Origin: Burkholderiaceae bacterium
GTDB lineage: Bacteria; Pseudomonadota; Gammaproteobacteria; Burkholderiales; Burkholderiaceae_E
Direction: 5' to 3'
Assembly: GCA_023954045.1 (NCBI GenBank)
Contig: JAMLIR010000001.1
Coordinates: 434,001 to 498,000 of the forward strand
Length of the DNA stretch: 64,000 bases
A program made the position numbers and the translations under genes. The notes below the pieces were generated by a model, which was not told where the DNA came from, did no database searches, and was given only the letters and a program-made list of their open reading frames with translations. Shown piece after piece: positions 1 through 8,483 of this stretch; the stretch's first letter is position 1, and each line of letters opens with the position of its first letter.

Positions 1-202
1 TCTTCGAGATCGCCGGGCCCCAGTGGGCCTTGAGCACCGGCTTGCCGTTCAGCGTCGCGGTCACCTCGGTGATGTGCCAGGCGGGAATCACCTTGCCGGA
101 GGCGTCCTTGCGCTGTCCGGTCTCCATCTCGTGCGCCATCAGCACGCGCACGTCGGCGCCGCCCTCCTTGGCGGTCGCTCGGATCTTCATCGGGTCTGCC
201 AT
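1..202 (-). CDS. soxZ: Sulfur-oxidation carrier subunit SoxZ (3' end outside window)
   Basis: The reverse strand from the ATG at 202 reads MADPMKIRATAKEGG, then a stretch with VLMAHEMETGQRKD and HITEVTATLNGKPV, which is the SoxZ fold. SoxZ forms the periplasmic SoxYZ heterodimer that carries sulfur intermediates on the SoxY cysteine during thiosulfate oxidation. About 67 residues are visible out of the roughly 100 usual; the C-terminus lies beyond base 1. It has no signal peptide, as expected, because SoxZ is exported together with SoxY. It lies 45 bp downstream of soxY on the same strand, the standard soxYZ order, so the two are presumably co-transcribed and the rest of the sox cluster lies to the left. 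Confidence 0.93.
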   Translation of the reverse strand, partial: MADPMKIRATAKEGGADVRVLMAHEMETGQRKDASGKVIPAWHITEVTATLNGKPVLKAHWGPAISK

Positions 203-247
203 GTCTCGTCTCCGGGTACGTGTCGTTGCCTGACGGGGGTTCGGGTC

Positions 248-718
248 TCAGCCGCCGCAGCCGCCAAGCGTGACCTTCACTTCCTTCCTGGCCATGTAGA
301 ACTTGCCGTCCGCCTTCACCAGCGCGACGACGTCGGAAGTCTGGCCCATCTTGATGCGCATGCTGACCTCGGGGTCGGCGCCCTCGAGGAGTTCGTAGGC
401 ACCGGCGAGCGCGTTCGGGTTCTTCTCGACCAGCAGTGCCATCATCTGCGTCTTCGGCAGGCCGCTCTTGATGGAGACCGGCACCACCGCGCCGTTCTCG
501 GCGATGTCGGGCGCGACGATCACCACGTCCTTCGAGTCGGCGGCGCCCTCGGCGCCGAGCGCCTTGAGCGTCGCGGCGACGCCGGCCGTCTTGAAGGCGC
601 CCTGGTCGAACGCCTGCGCGGCGGCCGTGCCGGGCCGCAGCAGGCCGATCGAAACCAGCGCGCCGTACAGGCCTGCGCTGCCTGCGACCTGCAGCGTGGT
701 GCGTCGTGAGCGGTCCAT
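248..718 (-). CDS. soxY: Sulfur carrier protein SoxY
   Basis: 156 residues. The C-terminus is the GGCGG tail, whose cysteine is the covalent attachment site for sulfur substrates in the Sox pathway. The N-terminus MDRSRRTTLQVAGSAG carries a twin-arginine (SRRTTLQ) signal followed by a hydrophobic stretch and an AAAQA-type cleavage region, consistent with Tat export of the SoxYZ complex. The start at 718 is chosen because it begins at the Tat signal and is preceded by a strong AAGGAGA ribosome site; the in-frame ATG at 805 would bury the signal. soxZ follows directly. A dedicated promoter probably lies in the 309-bp gap upstream. Confidence 0.94.
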   Translation of the reverse strand: MDRSRRTTLQVAGSAGLYGALVSIGLLRPGTAAAQAFDQGAFKTAGVAATLKALGAEGAADSKDVVIVAPDIAENGAVVPVSIKSGLPKTQMMALLVEKNPNALAGAYELLEGADPEVSMRIKMGQTSDVVALVKADGKFYMARKEVKVTLGGCGG

Positions 719-1027
719 ACTCGTGTCTCCTTCCTTTGCGGTGTTTCGTTCGCCTGGGCGAATCGCGGTCAGGCCAAAGATAACAAAATGATCCGGGCGC
801 GCCATCCGGGTCCCCGTTAACGAAAACCCGGATACGGGCCATGAGCCATGAAGGCCCGAGGGACCTTCGCGCGGGTCTTCCCGCGGCCCTCCCCGGCACT
901 TCTCGCCCCGCGCACCCCGGTGTGACGGTCGGCCGCCGCGATTTATTCCAGCGGCACGGGGTGCATCGAGCGCGGAACGCTGCTACCGTTCGTCCCACTG
1001 CCCACGCGCCGGCCCCCTGGGGCGCCG
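719..1027. other. Divergent intergenic region between soxY and a thioredoxin gene
   Basis: 309 bp without a convincing gene. It must hold the promoter(s) for leftward soxYZ and rightward expression of the thioredoxin-like gene. On the minus strand a TTGTTATCTTT stretch at about 773-786 could be a -10 region for soxY, but I see no matching -35 box. Reading frames through it are arginine-rich shadows with no family resemblance. I see no clear operator repeat. Confidence 0.4.
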
Positions 1028-1567
1028 ATGAAGACCGCACGATCCATCGCCGCGACGCTTTCGAAGCGGATCCCGATCCGCGCTGCGCTGCTGTCGCTGT
1101 CGCTGCTCGCGCTGCTGTCCGCCGCCCCGATCGCCGTCGACGCCGCCGGGCGCGACGGGCTCGAGCACCCCGCCTCGCACGAGGCGCTGCTGCGCGAGAC
1201 CGCGCGCGACGGCACGGTGGTCGTCGCGCTGTTCTCGCTGCCTGGGTGCCCGTTCTGCGAGGCGATCCGCCGCGACCAGCTGCGCCACCTCGCCCGCGAG
1301 CAGTCGGCGCAGCGCGTGCGTGTCGTCGAATACGAGATCACCGATCGCAGGCCGTTCGCCGGGCCCGCCTCGGGCGCGCCGGCGCCGGCCTCGCCCGCCG
1401 CGCTCGCCGCTTCGCTCGACGTGCGCCTCGCACCGACCGTCGCGTTCATCGGCCCGGACGGCAAGGAGATCGCCGAGCGCCTGGTCGGCTATTCCTCGCC
1501 CGACTTCTACGGTGCCTACCTGGAGCAACGCATCGCGCAGGCGCGCGAGCGCCTCGGCGCGCGCTGA
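1028..1567 (+). CDS. Periplasmic thioredoxin-fold protein, SoxW-like
   Basis: 179 residues. Residues 1-40 form a basic, then strongly hydrophobic, signal peptide ending near DAA. The mature part has a CPFC redox motif (Cys74-Cys77) in the context LPGCPFCEAIRRD and a LAPTVAFIGPDG segment supplying the cis-proline loop, both typical of thioredoxin-like oxidoreductases. Divergent orientation next to soxYZ suggests a SoxW-like role, reducing or maintaining Sox carrier thiols in the periplasm; that role is inferred from context only. An alanine/proline-rich insert (about residues 115-127) separates the two halves of the fold. Confidence 0.75.
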   Translation: MKTARSIAATLSKRIPIRAALLSLSLLALLSAAPIAVDAAGRDGLEHPASHEALLRETARDGTVVVALFSLPGCPFCEAIRRDQLRHLAREQSAQRVRVVEYEITDRRPFAGPASGAPAPASPAALAASLDVRLAPTVAFIGPDGKEIAERLVGYSSPDFYGAYLEQRIAQARERLGAR

Positions 1568-1629
1568 GCGCCTGCGCCGCCACGGTTGCCGGGGGGACGC
1601 GCGGCGGCACGGCGGCCGGCGCCGCGCGC

Positions 1630-2832
1630 TCAGTGGAAGTGGGTCGATTCGGGCTCGACGTCGCCCGGCATCTCGGCGTGGACGATCTCGCCCTTGCCGT
1701 TCGGATACAGCGGCACCCCGCAGTCCTCGCAGAACTCGGGCTCGTTCAGCTCGGGCCAGACGCGAACCTCGCCGACGCCGACCTCGCGCAGCACGTCGCG
1801 GATCTGCTCGACGGGCGATGGATCGTCCTCGTCGCCCTCGGCCCCGAGCAGCGGCCAGACGATCCCGTGCGCGACCTCGTCGCTGTCGCGGATGCTCATC
1901 CCGATCCGGTACTCGTCGGGCCGCTCGTGGCCGAACGCGGCGATCGTCGCCTTGATCTCTTCCGGCTCGATGTCCAGCGCGTGCGTCAGGAAGTGCACCG
2001 CCGCGCGGATCGAGTAGGGCCGCACGCGGCGGTCCGACTCGCGCATGTTGATGTGATAGGCATCGGGCAGCAGGCACTCGAACCCGCAGCCCTGCAGCAG
2101 CGGCTCGATGTTCGGGCGCGCCTGCGCGATCCACTGCTCCAGGCAGGCGACGCGCCCGGCGTGCTCGCCCGAATCGGACTCCTGCCAGCGAAACACCGGC
2201 TTGCCGGCCGGCGCCGCGACGACCCCGAGCAGGAAGCGCGTGTCCGCCAGCATGTCGGCGGTCTCGGGCAGCCCCTTCAGGTCGAGCCGCGGCACCTGTC
2301 CCGCGACGGCGGCCTGCCCCACGCGACGGGCGAGCCGCCTGAGCTCGCCGAAGTCGCGCGGAAGCTGGTCGATGCTGTAGAGGTAGGGGATCAGCCGGAA
2401 CCGCGTGCCGGCCGCCAGCGTGTGCGCCTGCCAGTGCGCCGACAGCGTCTGCGCCAGCTCGGGCGGGATCGGACCGGACGGAATGCGAAAGCGCGTCCAG
2501 ACGACCAGCGGCGCGGCCACCAGCAGCGCGTCCCAGCGCTCGCCCTCGGCCTCGATCGCAACGATCTCGGCGGACTCCTCGACGGCCTCGATCAGCACGC
2601 CGTAGGCCTCGCCGTCGGTCTGGTTCAGCCGGTCGAGCGCGTCGTAGACGGCCTGGACGTGGCCGCCGTCGAGCAGCCGGTCGAGCCGGGCCGACAGCTG
2701 GGCCTCCCAGAACCGGTCTTCGAGCCTGCTTCCCGAATTGGCCAGGCCGAGCGCGGACGCGACCAGCTTCTCGGCATCGGGGGACAGGTGACTCTTGCGT
2801 TCACGCGCTCGCGCGTGGCGGTGCTCTTTCAT
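1630..2832 (-). CDS. DUF2863 family protein
   Basis: 400 residues, cytoplasmic, no signal or membrane segment. The sequence (start MKEHRHARARERKSHLSPDAEKLV, internal stretches such as GEAYGVLIEAVEES and GTRFRLIPYLYS, tail DVEPESTHFH) matches my recollection of the DUF2863 family, which is common in Burkholderiales and has no established function. Near the C-terminus EFCEDCGVPLYPNGKGEI contains a CxxC pair followed by a glycine-rich turn that could bind zinc. It lies 27 bp after dnaQ on the same strand, so it may be co-transcribed with it. Function unknown. Confidence 0.8.
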   Translation of the reverse strand: MKEHRHARARERKSHLSPDAEKLVASALGLANSGSRLEDRFWEAQLSARLDRLLDGGHVQAVYDALDRLNQTDGEAYGVLIEAVEESAEIVAIEAEGERWDALLVAAPLVVWTRFRIPSGPIPPELAQTLSAHWQAHTLAAGTRFRLIPYLYSIDQLPRDFGELRRLARRVGQAAVAGQVPRLDLKGLPETADMLADTRFLLGVVAAPAGKPVFRWQESDSGEHAGRVACLEQWIAQARPNIEPLLQGCGFECLLPDAYHINMRESDRRVRPYSIRAAVHFLTHALDIEPEEIKATIAAFGHERPDEYRIGMSIRDSDEVAHGIVWPLLGAEGDEDDPSPVEQIRDVLREVGVGEVRVWPELNEPEFCEDCGVPLYPNGKGEIVHAEMPGDVEPESTHFH

Positions 2833-2859
2833 GCTTTCCTTCGCGATCGAGCACGAAGT

Positions 2860-3615
2860 TTAGACGAAATCGACCTGCCCTCCGGCGCCGGCCTGCGGTG
2901 CCTCGACCCCCTCCAGCCGGCTCCAGAGCGCCTGCCCCTTCGCCTCGCGCCCGATCGCGGCGAGCGTCGCGGCATGCTCGGCGAGCTCCTCGGCGCTGGC
3001 GGCCGCCACGCGCAACCCGGCGGGCGGCCACTGCTCCCCCGGCAGCACGCCGACGCCCTCGCCGCCGTCGCCGATCGCGATCTCGAGGCTGTCCTGGCCC
3101 CTCGTCATCGCCAGGTACACGTCGGCGAGCAACTCCGCGTCGAGCAACGCGCCGTGCAGCTTGCGGTGTGCGTTCGAGATCGCGTAGCGCTCGCACAGCG
3201 CATCGAGCGAATTGCGCTTTCCCGGATGCAGCTCGCGCGCCATCGCCAGCGTGTCGACGACACCCGCCACGAGCGACTGGAACCGCGGGCGCTGCAGCCG
3301 CGCGAGTTCGGCGTCGAGGAAGCCCACGTCGAACGGCGCGTTGTGGATCAGCACCTCGGCGTCGGCGAGGAAACCGATCACCCGGTCGGCAACGTCGCCG
3401 AAGCGCGGCTCGGACTGCAGGCGCTCGAGCGTCAGCCCGTGCACCGCGAGCGCCCCGGCGTCGATGTCGCGCTCGGGGTTCAGGTACAGGTGCAGCGAGC
3501 GGCCCGTCAGCCTGCGGTTGACGATCTCGATGCAGCCGATCTCGACGATCCGATGGCCGTCCTCGGCCGACAGGCCGGTGGTTTCCGTGTCGAGCACGAC
3601 CTGGCGAAGATTCAT
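2860..3615 (-). CDS. dnaQ: DNA polymerase III epsilon subunit (3'-5' proofreading exonuclease)
   Basis: 251 residues. The N-terminal DEDDh exonuclease is complete: VLDTETTGL (Exo I, Asp9/Glu11), HNAPFDVGFLD (Exo II) and HGALLDAELL (Exo III with the catalytic His and Asp). This is the proofreading subunit of the replicative polymerase. The C-terminal tail after about residue 180 is the flexible region that tethers epsilon to the alpha subunit. The start codon overlaps the end of the RND transporter gene by 4 bp, an unusual partner for dnaQ that implies translational coupling or at least shared transcription. In E. coli dnaQ is next to rnhA; here an efflux pair lies between them. Confidence 0.95.
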   Translation of the reverse strand: MNLRQVVLDTETTGLSAEDGHRIVEIGCIEIVNRRLTGRSLHLYLNPERDIDAGALAVHGLTLERLQSEPRFGDVADRVIGFLADAEVLIHNAPFDVGFLDAELARLQRPRFQSLVAGVVDTLAMARELHPGKRNSLDALCERYAISNAHRKLHGALLDAELLADVYLAMTRGQDSLEIAIGDGGEGVGVLPGEQWPPAGLRVAAASAEELAEHAATLAAIGREAKGQALWSRLEGVEAPQAGAGGQVDFV

Positions 3616-6600
3616 CGGCCCGGCTCCCCCGACGCCGCCCCGCCGACCGGGCCGTGCGCGCCGGACGCGCTGGCCGTGGCTCCCGCGTGCGCCGCGTCCC
3701 CGGCCTGCACCGCGTCCCCGGCGAGCAGGTGCCGCGGGCGCGTGAGCAGCGTGTAGACCGTGGGCAGCACGAACAGCGTCAGCAGCGTGCCGAAGCTCAT
3801 GCCCCCGACGATCACCATTCCGATCTGCGTCCGGCTCTCGGCGCCGGCCCCCGTGGCGAACGCGAGCGGCACCGCGCCCAGCACCATCGCGCCGGTGGTC
3901 ATCAGGATCGGGCGCAGCCGCAGGCTGGCGGCCTCGATCGTCGCGGGAAGCAGCGCCTTGCCCTGGTCGCGCAGCTGGTTGGCGAACTCGACGATCAGGA
4001 TCCCGTGCTTGGTGATCAGGCCGACCAGCGTGATCAGGCCGATCTGGCTGTAGACGTTCAGCGTGCCGCCGGTCCAGTTCAGCAGCGCCAGCGCGCCGGT
4101 CATCGACAGCGGCACCGTCAGGATGATGATCAGCGGGTCGACGAAACTCTCGAACTGCGCCGCGAGAACCAGGTAGATGAAGCACAGCGCCAGCCCGAAC
4201 GTGATAAGCAGCGTCGACGACGACTGCTTGAACTCGCGCGTCTGGCCGTTGTAGTCGACCGCGTAACCGGGCTTCAGGTGCTTGCGCGCCAGGCCTTCGA
4301 GCGTCTCGACCGCCTCGCCGAGCGAGGCGCCCGGGGCTAGGTTCGCGGTGATCGTGACCGCGCGACGCTGGCCGAAGTGGTTGAGCTCGCGCGCGGTGAC
4401 ACCCTCGTCGACGCGCACGAGGCCCGACAGCGGCACCATCGTGTCGCTGCGCCCGCGCACGAAGATCTTCGAGATGTCCTGCGGCGAGCTGCGGCTCGAG
4501 GCACCGAACTGGACGATCACGTCGTACTGCTCGCCTTCGCGCTTGAAGCGCGTCACCTGCCTGCCGCCCAGCGCGGTCTCGAGCGCGCGCGCGATCGCGT
4601 CGACCGCCACGCCGGCGTCGGCGGCCCGGTCGCGGTCGATCCGCAGCTTCAGTTCGGGTTTGTTCAGCCGCAGGTCGGTGTCGACCCCCTGGAAGCGCGC
4701 ATCGGCCTGCAGCTCGGCGCTCATCGGCGCGAGCGTCTTCTGGATCTCCTCGTGCGCATCGGAGCTCAGCACGACGAAGTTCACCGGGCGCTCGCGCGGC
4801 GACTGGCCGAGCGAGGCCGGCGCCACCGCGAACGCCTGAACCCCCGGGATCGCGAGCAGCTTCGGCTGAAGGTCGGCGACGATCTGCGGCACCTTGCGCT
4901 CGCGTTGCGCCCAGTCGACGAGCCTGAAGAACCCGATCCCCTGCGTCACCGTCGGGTTGCCGGTGACGACGAACACGCGGTCGGCCTCCGGTATCTGCTG
5001 CGCCAGGCGCTCGATCTCCTGCGCGTAACGGTAGGTGTAGTCGATCGACGCGCCGTCGGGCCCGTTGAACAGCGCGACGATCGTCGCCCGGTCTTCGACC
5101 GGCGAGAGCTCGCGCTTCATGCCGCCGAACAGCACGACGCTGGCGCCGGCCACGGTCAGCCCCAGCAGCACGACCAGCCAGCGCGCGCGCAGGCTCGCCC
5201 GAAGCGCCCGGGTGTAGCCGCGCGACAGCGCGGCGACGATCCGGTCGATCGTCCGCACGAGCCGGCCCGGCTGCGGATCGTGGCGCAGCAACCGCGAGCA
5301 CATCATCGGCGACAGCGTCAGCGCGACGAACCCCGACACCAGCACGGCGCCGGCCAGCGTGAGCGCGAACTCGATGAACAGGCGGCCGGTGCGGCCGGTC
5401 GTGAACGCGACCGGGGCGTAGACCGCGGCGAGCGTGAGCGTCATCGCGACCACCGCGAAGCCGACCTCGTTGACGCCGCGCAGCGCCGCCTGGATCGGCG
5501 CCATTCCGTCCTCGACGTGCCGGTAGATGTTCTCCAGCACGACGATCGAGTCGTCGACCACCAGCCCGATCGCGAGCACCAGCGCGAGCAGCGTCAGCGA
5601 GTTGACCGAGAAGCCGGCCACCAGCATCAGCGCGGAGGCGCCGACCAGGCACACCGGAATCGTGACCAGCGGGATCACGCTCGCCCGCACGGTGCCGAGG
5701 AACAGGAAGATGACCAGCGCGACGAGCAGCACCGCCTCGGCGATCGTCTTGTAGACCGACTGGATCGAGCGCTCGATGAACAGCGTCGTGTCGTTGGCGA
5801 TGTTGACCGTGACGCCGGGCGGCAACTCCTGCTGCAGCCGCGGCAGCTCGGCCTTCAGCGCCTGCGCGAGCGTCAGCGGGTTCGCGGTGGCCTGCTTGAT
5901 CAGCCCGAGCGAGATCGCGGGCCGGCCGTTGAAGCGCACGACACTGCGCTCGTCGAGCGGCGCGATCGTGACGCGCCCGACGTCGCTGATGCGCACCGGG
6001 TAGCCGCTCACCGTTCGCACCACCACGTCCTCGAACTCGCGCACGCGCTGCAGGTCGCTCTGCGAGACGACGGTGAACTCGCGTTGGCTGCTCTCGATGC
6101 GCCCCGACGGCAGCTCGATGTTCTGCCGTCGCAGCGCGTCCTCGACGTCGCCCGGGGTCAGGCTGAAGCCGGCCAGCCGGTCGGGATCGAGCCAGATCCG
6201 CATCGAGTACTTGCGCTCGCCGAAGACCCGCACGTCGGCCGCCCCGGGCAGCGTCTGCAGCCGCGGCTTGACCACGCGGTTGGCGATGTCGGAGACGTCG
6301 AGCGCCGACAGCGCGTCGCTGGAGAACGCGAGCCAGATGATCGGGTTGGCGTCGGCCTCGACCTTGGCGATGACCGGCTCGTCGATCGTCTCCGGCAGCT
6401 TCGCGCGTACGCGCGCGACGCGGTCGCGCACGTCGGCGGCCGCGCCGTCGGGATCGCGGTCGAGCCGGAAGCGCACCGTGATCTGGCTGAGTTCCGAGCG
6501 CGAGATCGAGGTGAGCACGTCCACGCCCTCGATGCCGGCGATCGAGTCCTCGAGCGGCTTGGTGACCTGCGTCTCGATGATGTCGGGCGAGGCGCCGAGG

Positions 6601-6752
6601 TACTTCGTCGAGACGGTGACCGTCGGCTCGTCGATCTTCGGGTACTCGCGCACCTGGAGCCTCGAGTACGAGACGAGGCCGAGCAGGACGATGACCAGCG
6701 ACAGCACCGTCGCGAACACCGGCCTGCGGATGCAGGTCTCGGAGAGCCGCAC
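3612..6752 (-). CDS. RND family efflux permease, HAE1/MexB-like
   Basis: 1046 residues, the normal length for an inner-membrane RND pump. It begins MRLSETCIRRPVFATVLSL, the typical first transmembrane helix with cytoplasmic start, followed by YPKIDEPTVTVSTKYLGAS and the porter-domain motif. Transmembrane segment 4 carries AIGLVVDDSIVVLENI, with the paired aspartates of the proton relay. The second half repeats the architecture (ALLNWTGGTLNVYSQIGLITLVG). The tail is Gly/Ala-rich. It sits 1 bp after the membrane-fusion protein gene, so the two form an efflux operon; an outer-membrane channel gene is not present nearby. The substrate cannot be told from sequence. Confidence 0.93.
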   Translation of the reverse strand: MRLSETCIRRPVFATVLSLVIVLLGLVSYSRLQVREYPKIDEPTVTVSTKYLGASPDIIETQVTKPLEDSIAGIEGVDVLTSISRSELSQITVRFRLDRDPDGAAADVRDRVARVRAKLPETIDEPVIAKVEADANPIIWLAFSSDALSALDVSDIANRVVKPRLQTLPGAADVRVFGERKYSMRIWLDPDRLAGFSLTPGDVEDALRRQNIELPSGRIESSQREFTVVSQSDLQRVREFEDVVVRTVSGYPVRISDVGRVTIAPLDERSVVRFNGRPAISLGLIKQATANPLTLAQALKAELPRLQQELPPGVTVNIANDTTLFIERSIQSVYKTIAEAVLLVALVIFLFLGTVRASVIPLVTIPVCLVGASALMLVAGFSVNSLTLLALVLAIGLVVDDSIVVLENIYRHVEDGMAPIQAALRGVNEVGFAVVAMTLTLAAVYAPVAFTTGRTGRLFIEFALTLAGAVLVSGFVALTLSPMMCSRLLRHDPQPGRLVRTIDRIVAALSRGYTRALRASLRARWLVVLLGLTVAGASVVLFGGMKRELSPVEDRATIVALFNGPDGASIDYTYRYAQEIERLAQQIPEADRVFVVTGNPTVTQGIGFFRLVDWAQRERKVPQIVADLQPKLLAIPGVQAFAVAPASLGQSPRERPVNFVVLSSDAHEEIQKTLAPMSAELQADARFQGVDTDLRLNKPELKLRIDRDRAADAGVAVDAIARALETALGGRQVTRFKREGEQYDVIVQFGASSRSSPQDISKIFVRGRSDTMVPLSGLVRVDEGVTARELNHFGQRRAVTITANLAPGASLGEAVETLEGLARKHLKPGYAVDYNGQTREFKQSSSTLLITFGLALCFIYLVLAAQFESFVDPLIIILTVPLSMTGALALLNWTGGTLNVYSQIGLITLVGLITKHGILIVEFANQLRDQGKALLPATIEAASLRLRPILMTTGAMVLGAVPLAFATGAGAESRTQIGMVIVGGMSFGTLLTLFVLPTVYTLLTRPRHLLAGDAVQAGDAAHAGATASASGAHGPVGGAASGEPGR

Positions 6753-6753
6753 G

Positions 6754-7905
6754 TCAGCCGCCCTGTCGCGGCGGCTCGACGACGCGCACCTCGGTCGCCT
6801 CGCGCGTGAGCTTCGGCTGCCCGGCGGTGACGACCTGCTCGCCGCCGCGCAGGCCGTCGACGATCTCGACCCGGCCGTCGCGTCGCAGCCCGGTGCGCAC
6901 CCGCACGCGGACCGCCTTGCCTTCGTCGATCCGGTAGACGAACTGCTGCTCCCCCGACGGGACCAGCGCTTCCTCGGGAACGACCACCGCGTCGGCGCGC
7001 TCGGACAGCGTCAACGACACCTTCGCGAACATCCCGGTGCGCAGCAGCCCGTCCGAGTTCGGCATCCGGCCCCGCGCGACCACCGAGCGCCCGTTGGCGT
7101 CGACCTGCACGTCGATTGCCTCGAGCGCGGCGCCGAACCGGCGCCCCGGATACGCGTCGAACTCGATCTCGAGCGACTGGCCCTGGCGCAACTGCCCGAG
7201 GTAGCGCTCGGGAAGCCGCAGGTCGACCTTCATCTGCGAGACGTCTTCGAGCGCGACCAGTTCGGTGCCCTCGCGGACGTAGTCGCCGACACTGAAGTTG
7301 CGCAGGCCGAGCCGCCCCCCGAACGGCGCGCGGATCACGGTCTTGGCCAATTTCGCCTCGGCCAGCTTCAGCTTCGCCTCGACCACCTTCAGGTTCGACG
7401 CGGCCTGGTCGCGCGCGCTCTCGCTGACGAACTTCTGTCGCGCGAGGTCGACGGTGCGCTGGTAGTTCGACCGCGCCAGCGCCAGCTCGGCGCGGATCTG
7501 CTCGGCCTCGGCCGCGGCCACCGACGCGTCGAGGACCACCAGCAGCGCGCCCTTGCGCACCAGGCTGCCCCCCTCGAAGCCGATGCGGTCGATCCGGCCG
7601 GCGATCTCGGGCTTGAGGACGACCGACTCGTTGGCGCGCAGCGTGCCGACCGCCGAGACCGTCTCGGTCAACGTCACCCGCTCGGCGCGCGCCGCCTCGA
7701 CGCCGATCGGTCCGGATGCCGCGGCGCGAGCGGGCGCCGCCGCGGGCCGGGGGCCGCGCGCGTCGGCGGCACCGCTGCCCGCCTTCGGGGTCGCCGCCAG
7801 CACCGGGATCTCGAGGGCCGGCGACTGGCCGCGGTTGAGCGCCCACGCCCACCAGCCCAGCGCGGCGGCGGCGATCGCAATCAGGGTGAAGGCCGGTTTC
7901 CTCAT
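6754..7905 (-). CDS. RND efflux periplasmic adaptor (membrane fusion protein)
   Basis: 383 residues. The start MRKPAFTLIAIAAAALGWWAWALNRG gives one N-terminal membrane anchor or signal; a longer frame from 8070 is rejected because it runs into rnhA. After a proline/alanine linker the barrel-sandwich parts appear: VGTLRANESVVLKPEIAGRIDRIGFEGGSLVRKGALLVVLD and its partner IRAPFGGRLGLRNFSVGDYVREG, flanking an alpha-hairpin coiled coil. This is the MFP/HlyD-type adaptor that bridges the RND pump to an outer-membrane channel. Upstream and adjacent to its pump, 1 bp apart. Confidence 0.92.
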   Translation of the reverse strand: MRKPAFTLIAIAAAALGWWAWALNRGQSPALEIPVLAATPKAGSGAADARGPRPAAAPARAAASGPIGVEAARAERVTLTETVSAVGTLRANESVVLKPEIAGRIDRIGFEGGSLVRKGALLVVLDASVAAAEAEQIRAELALARSNYQRTVDLARQKFVSESARDQAASNLKVVEAKLKLAEAKLAKTVIRAPFGGRLGLRNFSVGDYVREGTELVALEDVSQMKVDLRLPERYLGQLRQGQSLEIEFDAYPGRRFGAALEAIDVQVDANGRSVVARGRMPNSDGLLRTGMFAKVSLTLSERADAVVVPEEALVPSGEQQFVYRIDEGKAVRVRVRTGLRRDGRVEIVDGLRGGEQVVTAGQPKLTREATEVRVVEPPRQGG

Positions 7906-7957
7906 CGATGCGCGAGCCTGGAGTTGCCCGACACTAGCACAGCCGCCCGAGGGCGCT

Positions 7958-8392
7958 TCATCGCGACGGCACGCCGCGGTTGGCCAGCGTGTCGGCACGC
8001 TCGTTGCCCGGGTGCCCGGAGTGCCCCCTGACCCAGCGCCACTCGACCGAATGCTGCGCGACCAATGCATCGAGCTCGCGCCACAGGTCGGCGTTCTTCA
8101 CCGGCTTGCGGTCGGCGGTCTTCCAGCCGCGCGCCTTCCAGGCCGGCAGCCACTCGGTGATGCCCTTGTGGACGTACTGCGAGTCGGTGTGCACGACCGC
8201 GCGCGCGCTGCGCTTGAGCGCGGCCAGCCCGCGGATCACCGCGGTGAGCTCCATCCGGTTGTTGGTCGTCTCGGGCTCGCCGCCGCACAACTCGCGCTCG
8301 TGCTCGCCCCAGCGCAGCAGCGCGCCCCAGCCGCCGGGGCCGGGATTGCCCTTGCAGGCGCCGTCCGTGAAGATGTCGACCACTTCGGTCAT
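7958..8392 (-). CDS. rnhA: Ribonuclease HI
   Basis: 144 residues, close to the 155 of E. coli RNase HI. The catalytic carboxylates are visible: [17 protein letters not shown] (first Asp), [12 protein letters not shown] (Glu), HTDSQYV (second Asp) and [10 protein letters not shown] (last Asp). It cleaves the RNA strand of RNA-DNA hybrids. The ATG at 8392 begins [11 protein letters not shown], the usual N-terminus. It is divergent from cfa with 91 bp between starts. Part of the conserved gloB/yafS/rnhA/dnaQ neighbourhood. Confidence 0.95.
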   Translation of the reverse strand: MTEVVDIFTDGACKGNPGPGGWGALLRWGEHERELCGGEPETTNNRMELTAVIRGLAALKRSARAVVHTDSQYVHKGITEWLPAWKARGWKTADRKPVKNADLWRELDALVAQHSVEWRWVRGHSGHPGNERADTLANRGVPSR

Positions 8393-8421
8393 GCGAGTTT
8401 CCGTCCGGTGCCGGCCGCGGG

Positions 8422-8450
8422 TTGCAGCCGGACTGCGGACGCATTTTAAT
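8422..8450 (+). promoter_or_regulatory. Candidate sigma-70 promoter for cfa
   Basis: TTGCAG (8422-8427) and TTTAAT (8445-8450) are separated by 17 bp, giving a predicted transcription start near 8457 and a leader of about 27 nt before the cfa ATG. The -10 matches the consensus at 5 of 6 positions; the -35 at only 3. The AT-rich patch at 8443-8450 stands out in an otherwise GC-rich gap. Confidence 0.35.
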
Positions 8451-8483
8451 GGTGGCTGTCGGGGCGAGAATCCGGAAGGCGAA

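Noticed and set aside
719-805. Longer SoxY starting at the ATG at 805
   Set aside because: Would place 29 residues before the Tat signal and lacks the strong ribosome site present before 718.
841-3756. Long plus-strand open frame (971 codons) over the thioredoxin, DUF2863 and dnaQ genes
   Set aside because: Arginine/alanine-rich shadow of real genes in other frames; crosses several confident genes and resembles no family.
4377-6809. 810-codon plus-strand open frame opposite the RND permease
   Set aside because: Antisense shadow of a clearly conserved RND gene; composition (Asp/Arg/His/Gln-rich) is typical of high-GC antisense frames.
7906-8070. Extended start for the RND adaptor at 8070
   Set aside because: Overlaps the rnhA coding region on the same strand and lacks a signal; the ATG at 7905 begins a normal anchor.
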